Part shown: piece by piece, positions 44,813-53,086 of the stretch | Layout of the letters: every line of letters begins with the position of its first letter | How positions within the stretch are numbered: the first letter of the stretch is position 1 | NCBI RefSeq assembly: GCF_010730195.1 | Contig: NZ_AP022613.1 | Span: 930,001-994,000, forward strand | Source: Mycobacterium conspicuum | GTDB lineage: Bacteria; Actinomycetota; Actinomycetes; Mycobacteriales; Mycobacteriaceae | Direction of reading: 5' to 3' | Length of the DNA: 64,000 bases | The notes under the pieces: generated by a model | Databases searched by the model: none | What the model was told of the DNA's origin: nothing | The model's input: the letters and a program-made list of their open reading frames with translations, nothing else | Translations under genes and position numbers: made by a program

Positions 44813-45049
44813 GTGGATAAGACTGAACAGGACTGGTGGGATGCACCGCAGGTGCATCCGTCGCACATTCGGGTCGGTGACATCATCGGCACGACTCGTC
44901 CCAGCGGCCGGCGCTGCACCGTCAAGCTGATCGGCGGGCCGCAGACGGCTCCGCGGCAGTGGACATTCTTCAGCCGCGATACCGAGGGCTTGCAGCACAC
45001 GGGCACGTTTGGCGAAGACGACTTAGTGCGCAGGTACGTCAAAAAGTAG
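44813..45049 (+). CDS. Small conserved hypothetical protein (78 aa)
   Basis: Short, Trp- and Thr-rich soluble protein beginning MDKTEQDWWDAPQVHPSHIR, with a compact beta-type region (GDIIGTTRPSGRRCTVKLIG, QWTFFSRDTEG). GTG 44813 is preceded by GCGAGGA about 5 nt upstream, and codon use is normal for the genome. I do not recognise the family. It is separated by 74 bp from the FAAL gene and could share its transcript. Confidence 0.6.
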   Translation: MDKTEQDWWDAPQVHPSHIRVGDIIGTTRPSGRRCTVKLIGGPQTAPRQWTFFSRDTEGLQHTGTFGEDDLVRRYVKK

Positions 45050-45123
45050 TCACAACGTCGAGAGCTTTCTGGGCGCCTAATCCCGGCGCCCACTAGTCCA
45101 GCATCCCAAGAGGTGGTATTTCC

Positions 45124-46863
45124 TTGACGAAGCAGTCCCTTCCTGCAATGTTGCGCCAGTGCGTCAATCTGCAGCCTGATGGCACGGCGTTCACTTTCAT
45201 TGATTACGAGCAGGATTGGGCCGGTGCTGGCGAAACCCTGACTTGGTTGCAGTTGTACCGGCGAGTGCTGAACGTCGCACATGAACTCAGGCTTTGCGCA
45301 TCGGCTGGCGACCGCGCTTTGATATTGGCGCCGCAGGGCATTGACTACATCGTTGCTTTTCTGGGCGCATTGCAGGCCAGGCTTGTCGCGGTTCCGCTGC
45401 TGGTGCCGCTGGGTGGCGCCAGCGACGAACGCGTTGTTTCCGTCCTGCGCGACGCGTCACCGACTGTCATCCTCACGACAGCTGTGGCCATGGGCGATGT
45501 CGTCGCGCACGTTTCCGCGGCTCCCGGTGAATCCGCACCATCGATCATCGAAGTGGATCGGCTCGATCGGGATGCTCGCCGACAAGACGAAGCCCGTGAC
45601 GATGACTATCCGGCCACCGCGTACTTGCAGTACACGTCCGGGTCGACCCGCCAACCGGCCGGGGTCATGATGTCCTATCAGAACCTGCTCGCCAATTTCT
45701 CGCAGCTGATGGCCGGCTACTTCGCCGACCGCGGCGGCGTCGCGCCAGTGGACTCGACTGTCGTGTCGTGGCTGCCGTTCTATCACGACATGGGCCTATT
45801 TCTGGGTGTTTGCGCGCCGATCCTCGGCGGGTTTCGGGCCGTGCTCACCAGCCCGATGGCGTTCCTGCAGCGTCCGGCTCGGTGGATTCAGTTGATGGCC
45901 AGCAACTCTCACGTCTTCTCGGCGGCACCGAACTTCGCCTACGAATTGACGGCACGCAAGACATCAGACGACGACATGGCCGGGCTTGATCTCGGCGGCG
46001 TGCACAGCATCATCAGCGGCAGCGAACGAGTACATCCCGCAACGCTGAAACGCTTCGCCGACCGGTTTGGCCGATTCAACCTGCGCGCCGAGGCGTTACG
46101 CCCCTCCTACGGGCTGGCGGAAGCGACGGTGTACGTGGCGGCCAGCAGCGCCGGTGAGCCACCGAAGGTCGTTCACTTCGACTCCGACGAACTTTCCGCC
46201 GGCAATGCCAAGCGTTGTCCAGGACCGGACGGGACGGCGCTGGTCAGTTACCGCTTGCTGCCGTCGCCGGCCGTGCGGATCGTCGATCCGGAGACCCAGA
46301 CCGAGTGTCCGGAAGGAACGGTCGCCGAGATCTGGGTGCACGGCGACAACGTCACCGACGGCTATTGGAACAGGCCGACCGAGACCGAACGCACCTTCGG
46401 CGGAACGCTTCTCGCTCCATCGCCCGGGACGCCGGAAGGGCCTTGGCTGCGAACCGGAGACCTGGGCTTCGTCTCGGAGGGCGACCTATTCGTCATCGGC
46501 CGCATCAAGGATCTGTTGATCGTCTACGGGCGCAACCATTCTCCCGACGACATCGAGGCGACGATCCAGGAGATCACCCGCGGCCGGTGCGTGGCGATCG
46601 CGGTTCCCGACCATGATATCGAGCAGCTGGTGGCCATCATCGAACTCAAGATGTGGGGCGAGTCTGAGCAAGACGCGTCGGGCAGGCTGGGCATCGTCAA
46701 ACGCGAAGTCATCTCGGCGATATCGACCTCGCACGGCCTGAGCGTGGCGGACCTCGTCATGGTGTCTCCCGGCTCGATTCCCATCACCACAAGCGGGAAG
46801 GTGAGGCGTGCCGAGTGTGCACAGCGATACCGAGACGGCGAGTTCTGCCGCTTAGACGCATAG
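45124..46863 (+). CDS. Fatty-acyl-AMP ligase (FAAL, FadD type)
   Basis: Adenylating enzyme of 579 aa. The P-loop is AYLQYTSGSTRQPAGVMMSY, followed by SWLPFYHDMGLFLGV. The FAAL-type segment SHVFSAAPNFAYELTARKTS, the RPSYGLAEATVYVA motif, LRTGDLGFV and GRIKDLLIVYGRNHSPDDIE are all present. FAALs activate fatty acids as acyl-adenylates and pass them to a carrier protein of a PKS or NRPS. No PKS, NRPS or acyl carrier protein is in the window, so its partner lies elsewhere. TTG 45124 has AGAGGTGG 7 nt upstream. Confidence 0.9.
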   Translation: MTKQSLPAMLRQCVNLQPDGTAFTFIDYEQDWAGAGETLTWLQLYRRVLNVAHELRLCASAGDRALILAPQGIDYIVAFLGALQARLVAVPLLVPLGGASDERVVSVLRDASPTVILTTAVAMGDVVAHVSAAPGESAPSIIEVDRLDRDARRQDEARDDDYPATAYLQYTSGSTRQPAGVMMSYQNLLANFSQLMAGYFADRGGVAPVDSTVVSWLPFYHDMGLFLGVCAPILGGFRAVLTSPMAFLQRPARWIQLMASNSHVFSAAPNFAYELTARKTSDDDMAGLDLGGVHSIISGSERVHPATLKRFADRFGRFNLRAEALRPSYGLAEATVYVAASSAGEPPKVVHFDSDELSAGNAKRCPGPDGTALVSYRLLPSPAVRIVDPETQTECPEGTVAEIWVHGDNVTDGYWNRPTETERTFGGTLLAPSPGTPEGPWLRTGDLGFVSEGDLFVIGRIKDLLIVYGRNHSPDDIEATIQEITRGRCVAIAVPDHDIEQLVAIIELKMWGESEQDASGRLGIVKREVISAISTSHGLSVADLVMVSPGSIPITTSGKVRRAECAQRYRDGEFCRLDA

Positions 46864-46874
46864 CAACAGGCTCG

Positions 46875-47624
46875 TCATTGGATGGCGGCGCCGAAAAGAT
46901 GCCCGATGCCGTAGGTAAACGCGAGTCCTGCCGCGCCGCCGACGACGACGCGCAGTACCGCGCGCCAAACTTTTGCCCCGCCGATCTGGGCGCTGAGCGC
47001 CCCGGTGAGCGCCAGGGCGGCGAGCACCGCGACAAAGGTCACTGGGACCCGCCACGCGGTGGGAGGCAACAGGATAGCCACGAGCGGCAGCAGCGCCCCG
47101 ATGACGAACGAGGTGGCCGACGCCGCCGCGGCCTGCCAGGGGTTGGCCAAGTCGTCGGGATTGATGTTGAGCTCGGCCTGGGCGTGGGCCGTCAACGCGT
47201 CGTGCGCGGTCAGCTCCCTGGCCACCTGCGCCGCGGTCTGCGCCGAAAGGCCTCGCCTTCGGTAGATCGCGGTGAGTTCGGCCAATTCGGCATCGGGTAT
47301 GTGCCGCAACTCATTTCGCTCGATCGCCAATTGGGCCGTCTCGCTGTCACGCTGGCTGGAAACCGACACGAATTCGCCCAGGGCCATCGACACCGCGCCG
47401 GCCGCCACGGCCGCCAGCCCGGCGGTGAAGATCGGACCGCGCAGCGGGGTGGCCCCGGCCACGCCGACCACGATGCCGGCCACCGAGACGATGCCGTCGT
47501 TGGCACCAAGCACCGCCGCGCGCAAGCGATTCAGCCGGCCGGTGCTGTGACGGGCGTGTGGCTCGGCGGTGTGCGTGGTGTCGTCATTCGCCGCGGCATT
47601 TGATCGTTGCTGCTCGTCGCCCAT
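46875..47624 (-). CDS. VIT1/CCC1-family iron/manganese transporter
   Basis: Membrane protein of 249 aa with five hydrophobic segments. The family signature is in TM1-TM2: LRAAVLGANDGIVSVAGIVV and AGAVSMALGEFVSVSSQRDS. The cytosolic metal-binding loop between TM2 and TM3 is rich in Glu (ERNELRHIPDAELAELTAIY). The last three helices follow from about residue 150. It likely moves Fe2+ or Mn2+ out of the cytosol. ATG 47624 is used; an upstream in-frame start at 47651 is possible. It is divergent from the carboxylesterase gene. Confidence 0.88.
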   Translation of the reverse strand: MGDEQQRSNAAANDDTTHTAEPHARHSTGRLNRLRAAVLGANDGIVSVAGIVVGVAGATPLRGPIFTAGLAAVAAGAVSMALGEFVSVSSQRDSETAQLAIERNELRHIPDAELAELTAIYRRRGLSAQTAAQVARELTAHDALTAHAQAELNINPDDLANPWQAAAASATSFVIGALLPLVAILLPPTAWRVPVTFVAVLAALALTGALSAQIGGAKVWRAVLRVVVGGAAGLAFTYGIGHLFGAAIQ

Positions 47625-47754
47625 GCCGCCCAGCCAAGCGCAAATTCGCACGCTGCGCCAGCAAGCGCAGCCTCATCGCCGGTGTTTCGCACTGCTGTGC
47701 AGTGTGCTCCCAAACTCCGGTGGCGGCTCTGGCCGCGGTGGGTACGGTGACCTG

Positions 47755-49062
47755 GTGGCACAGCGACGCCTGGAAGTGGGCTGCGGACCATTGCTGGTCG
47801 AAGACGACGGCGTGCTTGTCAGGGCGCGCGGCATTCGCTACGCGACCGCCGAACGATTCGCCGCGCCGGTTCCGGCTCCGAGGCACAGCGATGTGCGCGA
47901 TGCGACCTCGCGCGGTCCGGCCTGCCCGCAGCTGCCGTCGCGGTTGGATTTCGTCAACGGTCCAGTCGCCGATGGCCTTCCGAGAAGCGAGCAATGTCAG
48001 GTACTCAGCGTCGCTGCGCCGTGCGGCGCAGATGGGCTGCCCGTGATGGTGTGGTTCCACGGCGGGGCATACATGTCGGGCAGCGGCGAGGCCCCCAAGT
48101 ATGACCCCGATGCGCTGGTGACCGAAGGCCGCGTCGTTGTCGTCACCGCCAGCTATCGACTCGGCATCTTCGGGTATCTCAATCCCCGCGCCGACGGGGA
48201 AGAGAACCTGGGGTTGCGGGATCAGATCATGGCGTTGCGGTGGATACACCAGCACATCGCGGCGTTCGGCGGCGAGCCCTCCCGGGTGACGATCTTCGGT
48301 CAGTCGGCGGGCGGAGATTCGGTGATGTCGTTGATCCTTTGCGGGGAGACCGCGGGTCTGTTTCAGCGCGCCATCCTGCAAAGCGCCCCGCTCGGCCTGC
48401 GACGCGGCAGGGAGGCGATGACGGCGGCAATGCGAGACGCGGTGAGCGCCGCGCTCGGCGGCATTGCCCCGGGCGAGGCGAGCGTCGAGCGACTGCTCGA
48501 CGCTCAAACCGCCGCTGTGACAACAGCACAACGTTTCGGTCTGATCGGTGGGTTCCCGTTCGCGCCCATCGCGGGCATGGACCCATTGCCCCCGGCCCGC
48601 GACGAAAGCCGCCGGATCGCCGACGCTGCACCCCGCGTCGAGCTACTCGTTGGCTGCACCCGCAACGATGCCGATGCGTTCGTCGCCATGGACCCGCGAG
48701 GGCAACGACTGCACCGCCTTGGCGCACCCGGTCGGGCCGCCGCCCGACTGCTCGGCGACGTGATCACCAGGCGGATATTTCGGCGGCCCGCGCTGGAGCT
48801 CGCCAAGACTTGGACTTCGAATGGCGGTGCCGCTAAGACCTTTCGCGTGGACTGGTCGCCGCCCGGCGCGCCGCTTCGCGCATGCCACTGTATCGAGCTG
48901 CCGCTGCTGTTCGGCTCGCCCGAGTGCTGGGCCGACGCGCCAATGCTCGGCCCCGAGCCGCACCCGATCGACGCTGAGTTGGCTCGCAAGACGCGCGGTT
49001 ACTGGACTGCGTTCGCGCACAACGGCATTGGCGCGCTGGGCAGTTCGCCGCTGCGCATCTGA
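47755..49062 (+). CDS. Type B carboxylesterase
   Basis: Esterase of 435 aa of the para-nitrobenzyl esterase/lipase type. The oxyanion hole is VWFHGGAYMSGSGEAPKYDP. The nucleophile Ser is in RVTIFGQSAGGDSVMSLIL. The ENLGLRDQIMALRWIHQHIA segment is a hallmark, and a candidate His is in PLRACHCIELPLLFG. It has no signal peptide. The frame is open further upstream (to 47569), but GTG 47755 (VAQRRLEVGC) gives the family N terminus. Confidence 0.88.
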   Translation: MAQRRLEVGCGPLLVEDDGVLVRARGIRYATAERFAAPVPAPRHSDVRDATSRGPACPQLPSRLDFVNGPVADGLPRSEQCQVLSVAAPCGADGLPVMVWFHGGAYMSGSGEAPKYDPDALVTEGRVVVVTASYRLGIFGYLNPRADGEENLGLRDQIMALRWIHQHIAAFGGEPSRVTIFGQSAGGDSVMSLILCGETAGLFQRAILQSAPLGLRRGREAMTAAMRDAVSAALGGIAPGEASVERLLDAQTAAVTTAQRFGLIGGFPFAPIAGMDPLPPARDESRRIADAAPRVELLVGCTRNDADAFVAMDPRGQRLHRLGAPGRAAARLLGDVITRRIFRRPALELAKTWTSNGGAAKTFRVDWSPPGAPLRACHCIELPLLFGSPECWADAPMLGPEPHPIDAELARKTRGYWTAFAHNGIGALGSSPLRI

Positions 49063-49278
49063 CCCACTAGTGGGCGGGGAGTTGTGCGGCGTTTGATGGC
49101 TCCCATTGCTGACCAACTCCGGACGCGGCGGCCGCCCGCGTGCTGCATGGTTCCATGCATCCAAGCAATGCCCGGCGGTACCGTTGCCGCGGCCGCATCG
49201 TGTGTGGCGTCGAAGGCAAACGTGTGACAGCCGGACCATAACTCGCGGGTTCGAGCAACGAATTGTGCCGTTACTGGC
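49063..49278. other. Intergenic region without recognised gene
   Basis: This 216-bp stretch, together with the thiolase remnant that follows, leaves about 370 bp without an intact gene. Nothing else is recognised, although a short palindromic TTCCATGCATCC-like string lies near 49150. Confidence 0.4.
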
Positions 49279-49364
49279 TTAACTCAAGCGTTCGATGATG
49301 GTGGCGTTGGCCATGCCGTCCCCCACACGGCCTGCAGGCCGTAACGACCGCCCCGCATGCGCCA
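49279..49364 (-). pseudogene. Decayed copy of the thiolase 3' end
   Basis: The reverse strand ends MANATIIERLS and TAA, exactly like the end of the thiolase at 50278. The first 40 bp from the stop match with about five differences; then a 4-bp deletion shifts the frame, and similarity (GGRYGLQ) resumes to about 49364. The offset between the two stops is 999 bp. The only gene in between is the HEPN-like gene, so this remnant is the displaced end of the thiolase gene or of a second thiolase. Confidence 0.8.
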
Positions 49365-49432
49365 GTTCTACGAGATGGCGTAGGAGGCTGGTAGATCGCG
49401 ACTGTGGCTGAACACAAAGCAATTGAGCGGAA

Positions 49433-50209
49433 TTAGCTGGAGTTGTAGAAGTCCCGAAAGGCTTTAAGGATGGCACCCTCTCCCTCCGTTTCGGGCCCCA
49501 GCGGTAAGTAATCGAGGCCGCACTGCTTGCGGTATCTGTTCGCGATCACCATCCCGTAGACCGAATTAGCGAGGATGAAGTCTTTCGACCGTCGCATACC
49601 GATGTCAACAAGATCGCCCTTGCTGTAGCCGAGATACGGTGCGAGGCGTACAAAATTATCATCCGCGATTCCCGCATTGTGCGCCCACACATGCCTCACC
49701 GCTTGAGCGTTATAAAATTCGACCTTGACCAAATCGGGAGCATCGCCACTGAGTCCAATGAATCGGAGCAGGTCTTCGTAGCGCCCGACGCCGGGCTTCT
49801 TTCCTGCGGCGTTCTTCATTGCGCGATATGCCTTGTCGAGTCCTTCCCCTTCGGGGGCTGGGAGATCGTGCGCCGGACCCTTAAAGGCGAGGATGCGCTC
49901 GTGTTCGAGTGCCTCCCAATTAGTGGTCATGACGGCTTTGAAGAAGTCCTCAACGTAGGCCTCGAAAATGCTGACCGAGGCGATAATAGGTGTCGCCTGA
50001 AAGAGCGCCAACTGAAAGTCGCGGTCAATAAGCGCGGCCATGTCGGCAGGCATCCCATGCCTCAGGCCAGTCGCTACGTAGTCGTTTGCCCCGGCGACGA
50101 CGGCGAGGCTGTACGTCGACCGTTTGAATGCGGCTACCGCCTGACCTGGCAAGGCGGTTTCCCACTCTTCATCTGTCACTATTCCATCGTTACAGGTCTT
50201 ATCCGGCAA
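49433..50209 (-). CDS. HEPN-domain protein, possible RNase (accessory gene)
   Basis: Helical protein of 258 aa with no membrane segment. IIASVSIFEAYVEDFFKAVM followed by AVRHVWAHNAGIADDNFVRL is the layout of RiboL-PSP/MAE_28990-type HEPN domains, with the RxxxxH ribonuclease motif as RHVWAH. Such proteins act as toxins, antiphage factors or RNases, but some are inactive. Codon use is visibly less GC-rich than in the neighbours, a sign of transfer. TTG 50209 gives the longest form; GTG 50179 is an alternative start. No antitoxin (MNT-like) gene is adjacent. It lies between a thiolase and that thiolase's remnant. Confidence 0.72.
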   Translation of the reverse strand: MPDKTCNDGIVTDEEWETALPGQAVAAFKRSTYSLAVVAGANDYVATGLRHGMPADMAALIDRDFQLALFQATPIIASVSIFEAYVEDFFKAVMTTNWEALEHERILAFKGPAHDLPAPEGEGLDKAYRAMKNAAGKKPGVGRYEDLLRFIGLSGDAPDLVKVEFYNAQAVRHVWAHNAGIADDNFVRLAPYLGYSKGDLVDIGMRRSKDFILANSVYGMVIANRYRKQCGLDYLPLGPETEGEGAILKAFRDFYNSS

Positions 50210-50277
50210 AGCGCGGGAGACACTCGGAGCAGTGCGAAATGTAGGCTCGGCCTAGTCCGATGCGGTATAAGCCGCGC

Positions 50278-51465
50278 TTAGCTCAGCCGCTCGATGATGG
50301 TTGCGTTGGCCATGCCGCCACCCTCGCACATCGTCTGCAGGCCATACCGTCCGCCGCGCTGCTCCAAGGCATTGACCAGCGTCGTCATGATCCGAGCACC
50401 GCTGGCACCCAGCGGGTGGCCGATCGCGATGGCCCCGCCGTTGACGTTCGTCTTGGCCAGATCGGCTCCGGTGTCGGCGGCCCACGCCAGCACGACGGGT
50501 GCGAAGGCCTCGTTCACCTCGAACAGGTCGATGTCGGCCAGCGTCAGCCCAGAGCGCTGCAACACCTTCTCGGTGGCCGGGATGACCCCGGTCAGCATGT
50601 AGAGCGGGTCGTCGCCCACCACGGTGGTGGTGTGGATCCGCGCCAACGGGCGCAGGCCCAGCTTCTTGGCGACCTCACTCGTGGTGATCAGGACCGCGGC
50701 GCTGCCGTCCGAGAGCGGCGACGAGTTGCCCGGGGTGATCTCCCAATTGATCTGCGGGAAGCGGGCTTTCATCGCCTCGCTGTAGAACGCCGGCTGCAGG
50801 GTGGCCAACGTCTCGACCGTGGTCGCGGGCCGGATGATCTCGTCGGTTTCCAGTCCGGCGATCGGGATCAGCTCGTTGTCGAAGAGCCCGTCTTTGGTTG
50901 CGCGGGCGGCCTTCTCGTGGCTGCCGGCCGAGAACTCGTCGAGCTCGGTGCGCGAGAAGCCCCACTTCGCGGCGATCAGTTCGGCGCTAATGCCCTGCGG
51001 CACCAGGCCTTCGGGATAGCGCACGGCCATGCCCGCGCCAAACGGGTCGCTGCCCGGCAAGACCTGAGTGCCCATCGGGACCCGGCTCATCGACTCCACG
51101 CCCGCGGCGATCACCAGGTCGTAGGCGCCCGCGATCACACCGTGGGCGGCGAAGCTGATCGCCTGCTGGCTGCTGCCGCACTGCCGGTCGATGGTCACGC
51201 CGGGAACGGTCTCGGGGAAGCCGGCGCCCAGCAACGCATTGCGGGCGATGTTGACGGCCTGGTCGCCGACCTGGGTGACGGCGCCGGCGATGACGTCGTC
51301 GATCTGCGCCAGGTCCACGCCGGTGCGGGCCACCAGTTCGCGCAGGCTGTGCGCCAGCAGGTCGGCGGGCAGCACGTCGTGCAGCGCCCCGCTGGCCTTG
51401 CCCTTGCCGATTGGGCTGCGGACGGCGCCGACGATGACGGCATCGCGGCCTTGATAGCTGGTCAT
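50278..51465 (-). CDS. Acetyl-CoA C-acyltransferase (thiolase)
   Basis: Thiolase of 395 aa with all active-site parts: nucleophile Cys in VTIDRQCGSSQQAISFAAHG, catalytic His in GGAIAIGHPLGASGARIMTT, and the second Cys in LQTMCEGGGMANATIIERLS. It removes two- or three-carbon units in beta-oxidation of fatty acids or steroid side chains. The N terminus MTSYQGRDAVIVGAVRSPIG is normal, and a GGAGGAG site precedes the start. It is divergent from an HxlR regulator, which likely controls it. Confidence 0.92.
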   Translation of the reverse strand: MTSYQGRDAVIVGAVRSPIGKGKASGALHDVLPADLLAHSLRELVARTGVDLAQIDDVIAGAVTQVGDQAVNIARNALLGAGFPETVPGVTIDRQCGSSQQAISFAAHGVIAGAYDLVIAAGVESMSRVPMGTQVLPGSDPFGAGMAVRYPEGLVPQGISAELIAAKWGFSRTELDEFSAGSHEKAARATKDGLFDNELIPIAGLETDEIIRPATTVETLATLQPAFYSEAMKARFPQINWEITPGNSSPLSDGSAAVLITTSEVAKKLGLRPLARIHTTTVVGDDPLYMLTGVIPATEKVLQRSGLTLADIDLFEVNEAFAPVVLAWAADTGADLAKTNVNGGAIAIGHPLGASGARIMTTLVNALEQRGGRYGLQTMCEGGGMANATIIERLS

Positions 51466-51502
51466 GGCTCCTCCTTGAGTCCCGAGGCTAGATATTGCTA
51501 GC

Positions 51503-51528
51503 TATACCCAGATAAACGTCTAGGTATA
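51503..51528. promoter_or_regulatory. Putative HxlR operator in the thiolase/hxlR divergent promoter
   Basis: Inverted repeat TATACC (51503-51508) and GGTATA (51523-51528) with a 14-nt AT-rich spacer, centred in the 94-bp intergenic region. ATACC/GGTAT-type half-sites with such spacing fit HxlR-family winged-helix dimers. Confidence 0.5.
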
Positions 51529-51559
51529 CTAAATGCAACCCAGGATCGAGGTGATTTAG

Positions 51560-52033
51560 ATGACATTCCTGCAAGGGGTGCTGGCCGATCGCGAGAAATG
51601 GTCGGCGGTCGGGGAGTGCGCGATCGAGAAGACCATGGCGGTGCTCGGCACCAAGTCCGCCATGCTGATCCTGCGTGAGGCCTACTACGGCACCACCCGA
51701 TTCGACGACTTCGCCCGCCGCGTGGGCATCACCAAGGCCGCCACCTCGGCGCGGCTGGCGGAGCTGGTCGAGCTCGGGCTACTGACCCGCCGGCCCTACC
51801 AGGAGCCCGGGCAGCGCAGCCGCGAAGAGTACGTGCTCACCCAGGCGGGCATCGATTTCATGCCGGTGATCTGGGCGATGTTCGAGTGGGGGCGACAGCA
51901 TCTGCCCGGCCACAACCGGCTGCGGCTGACCCATCTGGGCTGTGGCGCGGAGGCTTCCGTCGAGATCCGTTGCGCCGAAGGGCATCCGGTGTCGCCCGAC
52001 GAGCTCGGCATGCGCTTGATCAAGCCACGCTAA
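51560..52033 (+). CDS. HxlR-family transcriptional regulator
   Basis: Winged-helix regulator of 157 aa. The HxlR core is CAIEKTMAVLGTKSAMLILR, TTRFDDFARRVGITKAATSA and RLAELVELGLLTRRPYQEPG. An additional C-terminal segment has Cys residues (HLGCGAEASVEIRCAEGHPV), which may bind metal or sense redox or electrophiles. GGATCGAGGTG precedes the ATG. It is divergent from the thiolase and probably represses it together with itself. Confidence 0.88.
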   Translation: MTFLQGVLADREKWSAVGECAIEKTMAVLGTKSAMLILREAYYGTTRFDDFARRVGITKAATSARLAELVELGLLTRRPYQEPGQRSREEYVLTQAGIDFMPVIWAMFEWGRQHLPGHNRLRLTHLGCGAEASVEIRCAEGHPVSPDELGMRLIKPR

Positions 52034-52052
52034 TAGCCGCGAAAGACCCCAA

Positions 52053-52084
52053 ATGTACGCCAAATACGGCGTGTCGGCGTACAT
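52053..52084. terminator. Hairpin between convergent hxlR and rsgA
   Basis: ATGTACGCC (52053-52061) pairs perfectly with GGCGTACAT (52076-52084). An inner alternative stem (CGCC with GGCG) is also possible. Its location between two convergent stops supports a bidirectional terminator. Confidence 0.6.
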
Positions 52085-52105
52085 ATGAGCGCGCTCGCGG
52101 AGGCT

Positions 52106-53086
52106 TCAGGTCTCCCTGAGCACCGCGAGCAGTCGCCGGGCGGCGGCGACGCGGCGCTCGGCGGCGCCGGACAGCGCGTCCAGCGCGCATTCGGGATCGG
52201 CCGGCGGCCCCATGTGCCCGCAGCCGCGCGGGCAATCCTCAAGCGCCTCAGCAAGATCCGAGAAGGCCATCAGCACGTCGTTGGGCTCGATGTGGGCCAA
52301 CCCGAAGGAGCGGATGCCCGGCGTGTCGATCACCCAGCCCGAACCCGCCAACGGGAAAGCCACCGACTGCGTCGAGGTGTGCCGGCCCCGGCCGATCTCG
52401 GTGACCTCGCCGACGGTCCGATCGGCCTCGGGCACCAGCCGATTGACCAGTGTCGACTTGCCGACCCCGGAATGCCCGAGCAGCACCGTGATCTTCCCGG
52501 CGAGCAGGTCCGCCACCGCGAGCAGGGGATCGTCGACCCCCGCGGCGATCACCGTCAGCTCCAGGTCCACGAACTGCTTGGCGAACGGTTCGGGTGGCGC
52601 GAGGTCGGTCTTGGTCAGGCACAGGATCGGCTCCAGCCCGCCGGCGTAGGCCGCGATCAGCGCGCGATCCACCAGGCCGGTGCGCGGCGGCGGGTCCGCG
52701 AGAGCCACCACGATCAGCAGTTGATCCGCGTTGGCGACCACCACGCGCTCGGCGGGGTCGGTGTCATCGGCGGTGCGCCGCAACACCGTTCGTCGCTCAC
52801 CGCGCCGCACGATCCGCGCCAGGGTGTCCGGCCGTCCGGACAGGTCGCCCACGATGTCGACGTCGTCACCGACGACGATCGGGGTGCGGCCCAGCTCGCG
52901 CGCCCGCATCGCCGTGACCCGCTTGTCGGCGCGGCCGCCCAGCGCGCAGCCCCAGCGGCCGCGGTCGACGCTGATCACCATGGCGGCCTCGGCGTCGGCG
53001 TGCTCGGGACGAGTCTTGGTTCGGGGTCGCGTGCCCCTTCCGGGCCGGACCTTGACGTCGGACTCGTCGTAGTCGCCGGGTTTCAA
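52106..53086 (-). CDS. rsgA: Ribosome small subunit-dependent GTPase RsgA
   Basis: Circularly permuted GTPase of 326 aa that helps mature the 30S subunit. The order is OB-fold domain, then G4 (LCLTKTD), G1 (GHSGVGKSTL) and G3 (DTPGI), then a zinc knuckle CPRGCGH plus Cys near the end. It matches Rv3228. TTG 53086 (LKPGDYDESDVKVRPG) fits the family start and overlaps the aroA stop as TTGA, so the two are coupled as in M. tuberculosis. Confidence 0.93.
   Translation of the reverse strand: MKPGDYDESDVKVRPGRGTRPRTKTRPEHADAEAAMVISVDRGRWGCALGGRADKRVTAMRARELGRTPIVVGDDVDIVGDLSGRPDTLARIVRRGERRTVLRRTADDTDPAERVVVANADQLLIVVALADPPPRTGLVDRALIAAYAGGLEPILCLTKTDLAPPEPFAKQFVDLELTVIAAGVDDPLLAVADLLAGKITVLLGHSGVGKSTLVNRLVPEADRTVGEVTEIGRGRHTSTQSVAFPLAGSGWVIDTPGIRSFGLAHIEPNDVLMAFSDLAEALEDCPRGCGHMGPPADPECALDALSGAAERRVAAARRLLAVLRET

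Noticed and set aside
44584..45282. Minus-strand frame of 232 codons
   Set aside because: Antisense to the DUF5994 and 78-aa protein genes and the start of the FAAL gene; no recognisable domain.
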